A DNA stretch of 64,000 bases from Bacteroidota bacterium (lineage in GTDB: Bacteria > Bacteroidota > Bacteroidia > B-17B0 > Aurantibacillaceae), in assembly GCA_013816615.1 (NCBI GenBank), contig JACDED010000002.1, positions 1 to 64,000 of the forward strand, written 5' to 3'. This document shows positions 55,458-63,447 of the stretch, one piece after another. The notes beneath the pieces were generated by a model. That model searched no databases. It saw only the letters and a program-made list of their open reading frames with translations, and was not told the DNA's origin. Each line of letters opens with the position of its first letter. Position 1 is the stretch's first letter. Position numbers and translations under genes: made by a program.

Positions 55458-58016
55458 TTAAAAATTATCTATCGGCGGACTACGTTTCGGGATCTTGAAA
55501 TCACTTAACATAGACGCTTTTAAATTGATAGTTAAGTTATAGCTTTTTCTTAAGCCAAAAGGGATCCAATCAATACGGGCCTCCCAGCATTTAAGATCGC
55601 GGTAAATATTAAAGCTGGTATAACTTACCTGTTGATTTGTAAAATCGTAACCACTGGTAACACCAATTTTCCAATTTTTTGTTGGTGTAATATCCCCGCT
55701 AAAATTTAATGTTTGTGTAGGCTGCAATTTTCTGTTATCCGGATTTGCTAAAGAAAGGTTATAATAGATATTTAAATTCCACGAGAGTTGTTCATTTGCG
55801 TCAAGATCATTTTTAGCGCCCAGCTCTGCGCCATTAGTTAATGTGGGCGCCTGTCTTGTTTTTCGGGCGGCTTCTATCATATTACTGCCAAAGCTGGTGT
55901 TAACGGCAAAGTTAGCATTGGTTAAACGCGCAAGCGTACCATTTTCTGCATAAGAAAATTTGTTTATAGAACGTTTTTGTATTGCATCGTACACATAAGG
56001 ATCGTACGTAGAGTTTGCAACTACATCAAAATACTTAAATAGTTTTGTACGCGCCGAAACTGTTATCTGGCTCATATTAAAACTATCTGCTGCAAAATTA
56101 TAAGCGCCGCTTAAGCTTATATTTTGCATCAATGTTCTTTTCGAGTACGTAATACCTGTATCCGTTTTTTGTTTGAGCTTTGCTTCAATATTGTTGCTTA
56201 AATTAAGAGATAGTGCGTTTTGTTCGCCAATAGCCGGCCCTCCAAAAATACTTCTTTCAAAAACAGAATAGTTCTGAAAATTCCGGCCGGTAGTATCCAC
56301 CTGTACTTTTTTCCAAAAGCCATATTGTGTTTCACCAAAATCGGGGCGGTATAAATATGAAAGTGTTGGGATCAATAAGTGACGGATCTGTTTTACTTTT
56401 CCTTTCTTAAACATATAATCAAAAAACACTTTTGTATTAAAGGCGGTAGAAAAATTAGCGTCGTAACCCGTAATAAAATCATTTATGTTTTCGGTATACA
56501 CTTTTCCAATATTTGTATCCTGGGTAGAAAAATATTTGCTGATGCTTTTGGTATACATTACCGAAGATAAATTAACAGCAGGTGTTACTGTTATATATTT
56601 AGCAATATTAAAGTTGGTTGAAATTGGTAACGAATGTTTAATACCATATTTTAAACTATCTAAAAAATTATTTCCAAGTCCGCCAATTGTATCTTTAAAC
56701 CCTAAAGTGTTTTTTGCTTCGAGTAAATAGTTAACGCCGATCTTATCAAACACATTTTGTTTCACTTTACCTTCTGAACGGAAAGGGTAAAAACGGTTAA
56801 TATTAAACGTTAAAGATGGAAAGGTCATCTCAACCCGTTTTGAAATAGAGTTTTGACTGTGTGTAGCATTTAAGCTTAACGAACTTAACTTAAATGTTTT
56901 TGTAAAGTTGACGTTGGATTGAAATGAGTTTTGTAAAAATTGTCCTGAATTTATAGCGTTGATACGATTGTACGATTGGTTTTTTACATAATTTACATTC
57001 GCGCTAAAACGAATTGTTGGATCGCTTTTATTATCCTGGTTATGTGTCCATCTTACTTCATACGCTTTTTGTTTACTATAGCCTTTAGGAATATCCCTAT
57101 CTCCAATATTAAATTCGCTATAGCCTAAGTATGTATTACCGTTTGCTTTATATAAAACATTATAATTGTTTGTGGTGTTCAACGCCCAGCTCCCGTTACC
57201 GTAAATATCCCCACGAATGATCATATCCGTTTTATCGCTTATAGCCCAGTAAAAACCACCGTTACGAAGATTAAAGCCCTGTGTTGCCGAATTACCAAAG
57301 GTTGGCAATAAAATACCATTGTGTTGCTTTTTAGAGTTGGGAAAATACCCGAACGGCAACCCCAAAGGCGTTGGTACGCCTCCTATTTCAAGATACATAG
57401 GGCCGGTAACAATTTTATCGTCGGGAATTATTTTTGCTTTAGTGGCCCTGAAAACGGTTCGCGCATCCTGATACTGACAAGGGATACATTTCATATCCTT
57501 CATATAAATAATATTAGTGCTGTCTTTTTTAATTTCGCTACCGATCACTAATAATTCACCCTGTTTGGTAAGCGCATTAAAGATCTTTCCCCTTTTTGTT
57601 TTTAAATTATAGATGATCTTATCGGCTTCCATCTCCTGAGATCCGTCTTTAAACTTTGGATTACCAACATTTTTGCCCAGGCTGTCTTTTTTGCCGTAAG
57701 CGGTTATTATGTTCTTTGCGTAGTCAATTTCAATAAATTCCGACTCCAAATTCATATCGCCAAACTCTACACGGGCTTTTCCATACAGGTAAACCTGTTT
57801 TCCTAAGCTTAAAAAAACAGCGCTATCGGTGGCAGAGTAAATAATAGGGTTTTGTAGTATTTCGTTGTCTTCAGCGGGTTCCACGGTCACCACGGTATCG
57901 GCTATAACATTTGTTAACGTATCATTTGGTGCTATTTGCGCTATTAAGCTGTTAACACCCAAAGATATTAACAAGGCAAAGAAGAAAACTAGTTTTTTAT
58001 GTTGCGGTTTTATCAA
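55458..58016 (-). CDS. lptD: LptD-like LPS assembly outer-membrane protein
   Basis: 852 residues: signal peptide (SLIAQ-IAPND), an N-terminal beta-jellyroll periplasmic region (YGKARVEFGDMNLESEFIEIDYAKNIITAYGKKDSLG, MEADKIIYNLKTKRGKIF), a Cys-containing linker (KDMKCIPCQYQDARTVFRATKAKI) and a barrel (GGVPTPLGLPFGYFPNSKKQHNGIL, to the end SDFKIPKRSPPIDNF). This matches the Bacteroidota putative LptD family, which with LptE inserts LPS in the outer leaflet. The start is TTG 58016: no ATG lies near the signal peptide. It is divergently transcribed from the amidase gene. Confidence 0.88.
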   Translation of the reverse strand: MIKPQHKKLVFFFALLISLGVNSLIAQIAPNDTLTNVIADTVVTVEPAEDNEILQNPIIYSATDSAVFLSLGKQVYLYGKARVEFGDMNLESEFIEIDYAKNIITAYGKKDSLGKNVGNPKFKDGSQEMEADKIIYNLKTKRGKIFNALTKQGELLVIGSEIKKDSTNIIYMKDMKCIPCQYQDARTVFRATKAKIIPDDKIVTGPMYLEIGGVPTPLGLPFGYFPNSKKQHNGILLPTFGNSATQGFNLRNGGFYWAISDKTDMIIRGDIYGNGSWALNTTNNYNVLYKANGNTYLGYSEFNIGDRDIPKGYSKQKAYEVRWTHNQDNKSDPTIRFSANVNYVKNQSYNRINAINSGQFLQNSFQSNVNFTKTFKLSSLSLNATHSQNSISKRVEMTFPSLTFNINRFYPFRSEGKVKQNVFDKIGVNYLLEAKNTLGFKDTIGGLGNNFLDSLKYGIKHSLPISTNFNIAKYITVTPAVNLSSVMYTKSISKYFSTQDTNIGKVYTENINDFITGYDANFSTAFNTKVFFDYMFKKGKVKQIRHLLIPTLSYLYRPDFGETQYGFWKKVQVDTTGRNFQNYSVFERSIFGGPAIGEQNALSLNLSNNIEAKLKQKTDTGITYSKRTLMQNISLSGAYNFAADSFNMSQITVSARTKLFKYFDVVANSTYDPYVYDAIQKRSINKFSYAENGTLARLTNANFAVNTSFGSNMIEAARKTRQAPTLTNGAELGAKNDLDANEQLSWNLNIYYNLSLANPDNRKLQPTQTLNFSGDITPTKNWKIGVTSGYDFTNQQVSYTSFNIYRDLKCWEARIDWIPFGLRKSYNLTINLKASMLSDFKIPKRSPPIDNF

Positions 58017-58027
58017 GCCGAATAGGA

Positions 58028-58059
58028 TAAATTTATTCCAACCAATGCAAGTTTACAAA
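58028..58059 (-). promoter_or_regulatory. Possible promoter for lptD
   Basis: TTTG (58059-58056), 20 bases, then TAAATTTA (58035-58028). One mismatch to consensus. If used, the leader before TTG 58016 would be only a few bases. Confidence 0.35.
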
Positions 58060-58102
58060 GCTACAATACTTTACGGTATTGCATAGGTATTTATTATTTG
58101 AG

Positions 58103-59641
58103 ATGGTTAAAAAATTAAAATATTTTGTCTTTCTAATGTGCGTTATTGGGCTGTTTGGCGCATTTACCCATTTTAAAAAAGATAAGAATAATGGCATTAA
58201 GATCATTGTTATAGATCCCGGCCACGGCGGTAAAGACCCCGGCTGTAGCGGTGTTACACACAAAGAAAAAGATGTTTCCCTTGCCGTTGCTTTAAAGCTT
58301 GGTAAATTAATTGAAGAAAATTTAAAAGGTGTTAAAGTAATTTATACACGCACTACCGATGTGTTTGTAGAGCTGGAAGACCGCGCCCAAATTGCCAATA
58401 AAGCAAAGGCCGATCTTTTTATCTCGATACACTGTAACGCCGCCGGAAAACCTGTAATGATAAAAGACCCTAAAACAGGCAAAAAACGGGCAAAGGTTTA
58501 TAAGAACAAAAAAGGAAAGTATGTAGTAGTTGAAAAACCAAACCCGGTGCCGTTTGGAACAGAAACCTATGTAATGGGTTTAAAGAACGAAGAGGGTAAA
58601 ATGAAAGTGGCCACACGTGAGAACTCTGTTATTTTTTTAGAAGAGGATTACGAAAAAAAATATGATGGTTTTGATCCTGATAGTGAAGAAAGTTATATTA
58701 TTATGAGCAATTATACCAGCGCTTATGTGATCCAAAGCGCTAACCTTGCCGTTAAAATACAAGATGAATATATAAAAAAAGCCGGGCGCGTTGATAAAGG
58801 GGTGCACCGCCAAAGTATTTGGGTGCTTTGGAGAACATCCATGCCAAGCATTTTAACAGAGATAGGTTATTTAACCAATCCGTTAGAAGAAGGTTTTTTA
58901 GGAAGCGCAAAAGGCCAGGAGTATTTAGCGAAAGCGCTTTTTAGAGGCTTAAGAAAATATAAAGACGATGTTGAAGGAACTAAAAAAGAATATCATGACG
59001 ACATTGAAAACCAGGAACCACTAGAGAATGAAAATATAAAAGCAGGAAATATTCCGGGACAAAAGAAAGTAGAAGATGATGAGGATGAGGATGAGAAAAA
59101 AACAGAACTTAAAACAGATATAAAAGAAAAAGACAAGGTAAAAGTAGATGATGGCAAATACACTAATATTGTTTTAAAAGACACTACCACACCAAAAGAG
59201 CTGAAAATAGATACAACAGCTAATGCAAAAGCTATTGCCGAAAAATTTAAAAAAGAACAAAGAGAAAAAGACCAGAGGGATAAAGAGCAAAAGGAAAAAG
59301 AAGAGAGAGAAAAGGCTGAAAAGGAAAAGATTGAAAAAGAGAAGGTAAAAAACAATTCAATAGTTGTTGATAAAACAGAAATTATTTTTAAAGTTCAGTT
59401 TGCAAGCAGTGAAACAGAGTTAAATTTAAAACAGGAAAAATTCAGCGCTGTTGTAGATGGAAATTATTACAAAGCAAAAAACATTTTAAAATATACATCG
59501 GGTAATTTTACGCAAATAAAAGACGCGGTATCGCATCAAAACACCTTGCGTGAAAAAGGCTTTAAAGATTGTTTTGTAATAGCCATGAAAAACGGTGAGC
59601 GTATGGATATTAATGAAGCCAAGAAACAGGTTTCTCAATAA
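58103..59641 (+). CDS. N-acetylmuramoyl-L-alanine amidase with SPOR-like tail
   Basis: 512 residues from ATG 58103 (frame open to a TTG at 58079). A membrane-anchored N-terminus (KYFVFLMCVIGLFGAFT) precedes the Amidase_3 domain: DPGHGGKDPG with zinc His41, RTTDVFVELEDRAQIAN, LFISIHCNA and the catalytic TEIGYLTNP. It hydrolyses the amide between MurNAc and the stem peptide. About 110 residues of Lys/Glu-rich low complexity (59030-59350) lead to a tail (FKVQFASSETELNLK to GERMDINEAKKQ) that resembles a peptidoglycan-binding SPOR domain. Likely acts in cell separation. Confidence 0.9.
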   Translation: MVKKLKYFVFLMCVIGLFGAFTHFKKDKNNGIKIIVIDPGHGGKDPGCSGVTHKEKDVSLAVALKLGKLIEENLKGVKVIYTRTTDVFVELEDRAQIANKAKADLFISIHCNAAGKPVMIKDPKTGKKRAKVYKNKKGKYVVVEKPNPVPFGTETYVMGLKNEEGKMKVATRENSVIFLEEDYEKKYDGFDPDSEESYIIMSNYTSAYVIQSANLAVKIQDEYIKKAGRVDKGVHRQSIWVLWRTSMPSILTEIGYLTNPLEEGFLGSAKGQEYLAKALFRGLRKYKDDVEGTKKEYHDDIENQEPLENENIKAGNIPGQKKVEDDEDEDEKKTELKTDIKEKDKVKVDDGKYTNIVLKDTTTPKELKIDTTANAKAIAEKFKKEQREKDQRDKEQKEKEEREKAEKEKIEKEKVKNNSIVVDKTEIIFKVQFASSETELNLKQEKFSAVVDGNYYKAKNILKYTSGNFTQIKDAVSHQNTLREKGFKDCFVIAMKNGERMDINEAKKQVSQ

Positions 59642-59669
59642 TTTGTTATTTACTAAAAACAAATTTATA

Positions 59670-61580
59670 ATGCTTTATTCTTTTAAACCAACTTATATAA
59701 TAAACGTTAAAAATAGTTTATTGTATTTAAAAATTATGTGTTGGCTTATGGTTTGTATTTGTTTTAAATGCAATCCGTCTAAAAAGGAAATAAATAGAGA
59801 TCAGAAAACTACAGATGACTCGGCAATCATTGTTAATTTATTTACTAAAGCTAGAATAAAAAAAGACTCTATTAACTTTTTTATTAAACAAGCCGAAAAC
59901 ATTGCTGCTAATAATAAATCTATAACATGTAAAGCTGTTTTTTTAGCTTTATATAGTCGTGAATTTATTTACAAAGGCGAACTTGATTCTGCCAGATATA
60001 TTGCAGAAAAAGGCTTACAATTAAACTACGACCCTACTAATATTAGTTTAAAAGGTAAGTTTTATAATTTAAAAGGGCAAACAGAGGGATTAAGTAAAAA
60101 TATTTATAGCTCAATAGATAATTACTTGCAAGCCGAAACTTATTTTATTACTGGCAAAGATTCTGTCTCTCTAGCAGGCGTTTATAGCAACATAGCCAAT
60201 TCTTATTTTAGTTTAAAAGATTATAAAACCGCCTATTTATTTGCCACAAAAGCATACAAATTAAAAAACACGATAAAAGAAAATCATATTAAAGCTAATG
60301 TAATAATTACTTACGCCATATCACTTATTAAAAGTAATAGAAATAAAAAAGCCTTATTAGTAATTAAAGAAGGTGATAGTTTAGCAACGGCTACAAATAA
60401 CATAATGGCAAAGTTAGCTACTACAATTGGTTTCGCTGAAGTATATAAATCTTTACACAATTACGATACTGCTATTTATTATTATAATAGTTGTATTGCA
60501 CTAAGTAAAAAAGTTGGCATTAAGCACTATGAGTTAATGAGTAGAGTTGGTTTAATTTGTATAAACGAGGAGCTAAAAAACCACAAACAAATTATAGATA
60601 AAGCCGATAGTTTATTATCATTAGCAAATGAAATAAATAATATTGATGTCTTGCACACATCCAAACGTATTATTGGAAGGGCTTATGCGGCACAAAGTAA
60701 CTTACAAAAAGGCTATAAATACCTTAACGAATCGTATAACCTATACGACTCTGTTGCGGGTGTCGAAAATCAAAAAAACATTAATGAAATTTTAGTAAAA
60801 TATGATACTGGAAAGAAAGAAAATGAAATTTTAAATCAGAAACTTTTACTCGTTGAGCAAAGTAACAGCTTACGAAAAAGACAACTACTTATTGCTTTTT
60901 TATTAGTTTGCCTAGCTACACTTTTGATACTTATTTGGTATGCAAAAAAAGTAAATCGCGAAAAATTGAAACGTGATGAGTTAGAAAGGCAGAGGATAAT
61001 AACAAATGCATTTTTAGTTGGTGAAGAAAAGGAGCGTAAACGAATTTCGTTTGAACTACATGATGGTATTGCAGGAACCATCACGGGATTGATTTTAAAA
61101 TTACAAGATAAAGCAAGTAAAAAAGAAGAGTTGGTTTCAGTATTGCAACAATTACATGAAGATAGCAGAAGAATATCACATAACTTGATGCCAATAGATT
61201 TTGAAAAGCAAACCATAGTAAGTGCTGTTGAAAATTTATGTTATAAAACATCATCATCAAAAGTAGATATTTCTTTTCTATGTTTAGAAAAAATAATTGA
61301 TTTGAATCAGCAAAAAAGTACTTTACTTTATCGAATTATACAAGAGCTTATTAATAACGCATTAAAACATAGTAAATGTAAAAGCATCTTTGTCAGTATT
61401 AAATTAGAGAATAAGATTTTGAAAACAACAGTGCAAGATGATGGTATTGGAATTACAACAACTACTTTTGAAAATGGACTAAGAAGCGTGAAAGAGCGAT
61501 TGGCTGCTTTAAACGGAAACATAACATTTACCTCAACGGAAAATAACGGAACAACTATAATAATATCAAATGACTACTAA
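59670..61580 (+). CDS. TPR-containing sensor histidine kinase
   Basis: 636 residues from ATG 59670 (frame open to 59595 within the amidase; ATG 59736 is an alternative). A short hydrophobic start with CICFKC suggests a lipoprotein or signal anchor. TPR repeats occupy the periplasmic part (GKFYNLKGQTEGLS, AGVYSNIANSYFSLKDYKTAYLFATKAYKL). One membrane helix (LLIAFLLVCLATLLILIWY) leads to a HisKA_3 dimerisation domain with the phosphorylated His at 464 (FELHDGIAGTITGL), then an HATPase domain (IIQELINNALKHSKC, VQDDGIGI). It overlaps the response-regulator gene by 11 bases. Confidence 0.92.
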   Translation: MLYSFKPTYIINVKNSLLYLKIMCWLMVCICFKCNPSKKEINRDQKTTDDSAIIVNLFTKARIKKDSINFFIKQAENIAANNKSITCKAVFLALYSREFIYKGELDSARYIAEKGLQLNYDPTNISLKGKFYNLKGQTEGLSKNIYSSIDNYLQAETYFITGKDSVSLAGVYSNIANSYFSLKDYKTAYLFATKAYKLKNTIKENHIKANVIITYAISLIKSNRNKKALLVIKEGDSLATATNNIMAKLATTIGFAEVYKSLHNYDTAIYYYNSCIALSKKVGIKHYELMSRVGLICINEELKNHKQIIDKADSLLSLANEINNIDVLHTSKRIIGRAYAAQSNLQKGYKYLNESYNLYDSVAGVENQKNINEILVKYDTGKKENEILNQKLLLVEQSNSLRKRQLLIAFLLVCLATLLILIWYAKKVNREKLKRDELERQRIITNAFLVGEEKERKRISFELHDGIAGTITGLILKLQDKASKKEELVSVLQQLHEDSRRISHNLMPIDFEKQTIVSAVENLCYKTSSSKVDISFLCLEKIIDLNQQKSTLLYRIIQELINNALKHSKCKSIFVSIKLENKILKTTVQDDGIGITTTTFENGLRSVKERLAALNGNITFTSTENNGTTIIISNDY

Positions 61581-62223
61581 TTTTAAACATTATTCTATTC
61601 TAATTGCCGACGATCATGAGTTAATACTAGATGGGTTGAAAATGGTTATGAAAAATTTTAACTGTGTTAAAAGTGTAGATAGTGTAAAAAATAAATCTGA
61701 ACTTGATCTTATACTTAATAAAAAGAATTTTGATATTGTTTTTTTAGATATACATTTCGGCGAGCATGATGGACGTGATGTTGCAAAGGAGATTAAATTA
61801 AAGTACCCTAAAATTATATTAGCGGCATTTACCAGTTTTGATGATAAGGATACTATACAATCAACCGTTCATGCAGGTTTTAATGCCTTTTTCTTAAAAT
61901 CAGATGCAATTAATGAAATAGAGAACTGGCTGAACAAAGCAAATTTTGATATAGTATATATTAGCGAACAAACCAAAATGACATATACCGATTTTATTTT
62001 AATCACCGATATTAAACAAAAGCACAATATAAGTTTTTCTTTAAAAGAAAAAGAAGTGTTGCGTTTAATTTTAGACGAATATACTTCTAAGAAAATTGCA
62101 GAAAAATTATATCTGTCCGAAAAAACCATCGAAAATTACAGAAGCAATCTAATGCTTAAGCTCGGAGTTACCAATATTGCGGGCCTAGTAAAGAAAACTA
62201 TTTTACTTGGGTTATTGACTTAG
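61570..62223 (+). CDS. LuxR/NarL-family response regulator
   Basis: 217 residues. Receiver domain: ILIADDHELILDGLKMV at the start, phosphorylated Asp60 in FLDIHFGE, and TSFDD / FFLKSDA in place of the usual later switch residues. The C-terminal DNA-binding domain has the LuxR helix-turn-helix (FSLKEKEVLRLILDEYTSKKIAEKLYLSEKTIENYRSNLMLKLGVTN). It is the partner of the histidine kinase just before it. Likely targets include the two palindromes downstream of its own gene. Confidence 0.93.
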   Translation: MTTNFKHYSILIADDHELILDGLKMVMKNFNCVKSVDSVKNKSELDLILNKKNFDIVFLDIHFGEHDGRDVAKEIKLKYPKIILAAFTSFDDKDTIQSTVHAGFNAFFLKSDAINEIENWLNKANFDIVYISEQTKMTYTDFILITDIKQKHNISFSLKEKEVLRLILDEYTSKKIAEKLYLSEKTIENYRSNLMLKLGVTNIAGLVKKTILLGLLT

Positions 62224-62258
62224 GGAAAACCCTAATTTGAGAAAGGGTAAATACCCTT
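62220..62258. promoter_or_regulatory. Paired 16-base palindromes, possible regulator sites
   Basis: TTAGGG-AAAA-CCCTAA at 62220-62235 and AAGGGT-AAAT-ACCCTT at 62243-62258 are both perfect. Their centres are 23 bases apart, about two helical turns. They lie between the response regulator gene and a T9SS gene. A role as operators is inferred from position. Confidence 0.5.
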
Positions 62259-62281
62259 ACTAAAATGAGCTTTAGTAATGT

Positions 62282-62289
62282 TAATTTTG
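62282..62289 (+). promoter_or_regulatory. -7 element for the 62317 gene
   Basis: TAATTTTG fits TAnnTTTG with no clear -33 TTTG at normal distance. The nearest palindrome centre lies about 45 bases upstream of the predicted transcription start, a position that suits an activator. Confidence 0.4.
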
Positions 62290-62316
62290 AAGTGAATCTT
62301 TTTAATTATCAGAATA

Positions 62317-63435
62317 ATGAAAAAATTAGCGCTACTTGCATTACTTTTTATTGGCTTAAGTACTACTAGTCAAATCAATAAAACATTCTTTTTAGGCCAC
62401 AGCTTAGTTAATTTTCATATGCCCAATATGGTAAATAAACTCTCTATCGCTGGATCTAATGTGTACAGTTATAGTGTAAATGTTGGCAACGGCGCAAACT
62501 TATTGTATCATTGGAATAACCCAACATCTGGTCAGGGTAATCAATGGAACACAACATTACCTTTAGGGGGTTTTGAAAATTTTATTGTAACCGAAGCGGT
62601 ACCGCTACTCGGACATTTGCAATGGAGTAATACATACAGGATTGCCGATAGCTTATATCACTTTGCAAAATTACAAAACCCCAACATTCAGTATTATATT
62701 TATGAAACTTGGCACTGCACAAATAGTGGAAACGGAAGCACTTCGGGTGCCGGCGGATATCCCTGTGATTGGGACCCTCAAAGCACAACCCTCTGGAAAC
62801 AAAGGCTTACAATTGATTTGCCTAAATGGGAAAGTATTGCAGATTCCATAAATTTAATACACACCAATGATATGCTGATCATTCCTGCCGGTAGAGCATT
62901 AGCGCAATTATATGATAGTATTGTTGCCAATAAAGTTCCAGGAATAACGTCTATGAATCAATTATTTTCAGATAACATTCATTTAACAAACGCTGGTAAT
63001 TATTTTATAGCCTGTGTGATGTATGGCGTTATTCATAAAATTTCACCTGTTGGATTGCCAAATCAATTAACCGATGAGTGGGGCGTTCCATACACTGTTT
63101 TTCCTACAGCGACTCAGGCTGCTGTTTTTCAGCGAATTGCCTGGAAAACGCTTTGTGGTTATCCAAGGGATGGGGTAAACTGCCTTACAACAAATATTAA
63201 TGAGTTAAACACAGACACATTTAAAATAATTCCAAATCCAACACAAAACATATTTGAAGTACCTTCCAATAGTCCACTAAACATAAGAATCGTTTCAACC
63301 AACGGGTCCATTATTTATGAAAATGAAAACTATTTCAAAGAAAAAATAAACATAGAGAAAAATGGTGTTTACTTTATTAGAATAATAGACGAAAATAAAA
63401 ACACAATCAATAAAAAAATAATTATTACAAATTAA
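62317..63435 (+). CDS. T9SS type A sorted SGNH-like exported protein
   Basis: 372 residues: signal peptide (STTSQ-INKT) then a domain beginning FFLGHSLVNFHMPNMVNKL, with LGHS in place of the GDS/GNS nucleophile block of SGNH hydrolases. WHCTNSGNGSTSGAGG is central, and DNIHLTNAGNYFIACVMY gives the D-x-x-H block. The C-terminal tail (FKIIPNPTQNIFEV, GVYFIRIIDENKN, KKIIITN) is a T9SS type A domain. If SGNH-like, it may be an esterase or acyl-hydrolase of surface polysaccharide; activity is uncertain because the block I nucleophile and Asp/His spacing are only partially canonical. Confidence 0.72.
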   Translation: MKKLALLALLFIGLSTTSQINKTFFLGHSLVNFHMPNMVNKLSIAGSNVYSYSVNVGNGANLLYHWNNPTSGQGNQWNTTLPLGGFENFIVTEAVPLLGHLQWSNTYRIADSLYHFAKLQNPNIQYYIYETWHCTNSGNGSTSGAGGYPCDWDPQSTTLWKQRLTIDLPKWESIADSINLIHTNDMLIIPAGRALAQLYDSIVANKVPGITSMNQLFSDNIHLTNAGNYFIACVMYGVIHKISPVGLPNQLTDEWGVPYTVFPTATQAAVFQRIAWKTLCGYPRDGVNCLTTNINELNTDTFKIIPNPTQNIFEVPSNSPLNIRIVSTNGSIIYENENYFKEKINIEKNGVYFIRIIDENKNTINKKIIITN

Positions 63436-63447
63436 ACTAAAAATAAA

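Noticed and set aside
58993-59355. Ser/Phe-rich frame opposite the amidase
   Set aside because: It is the complement of the Lys/Glu-rich spacer.
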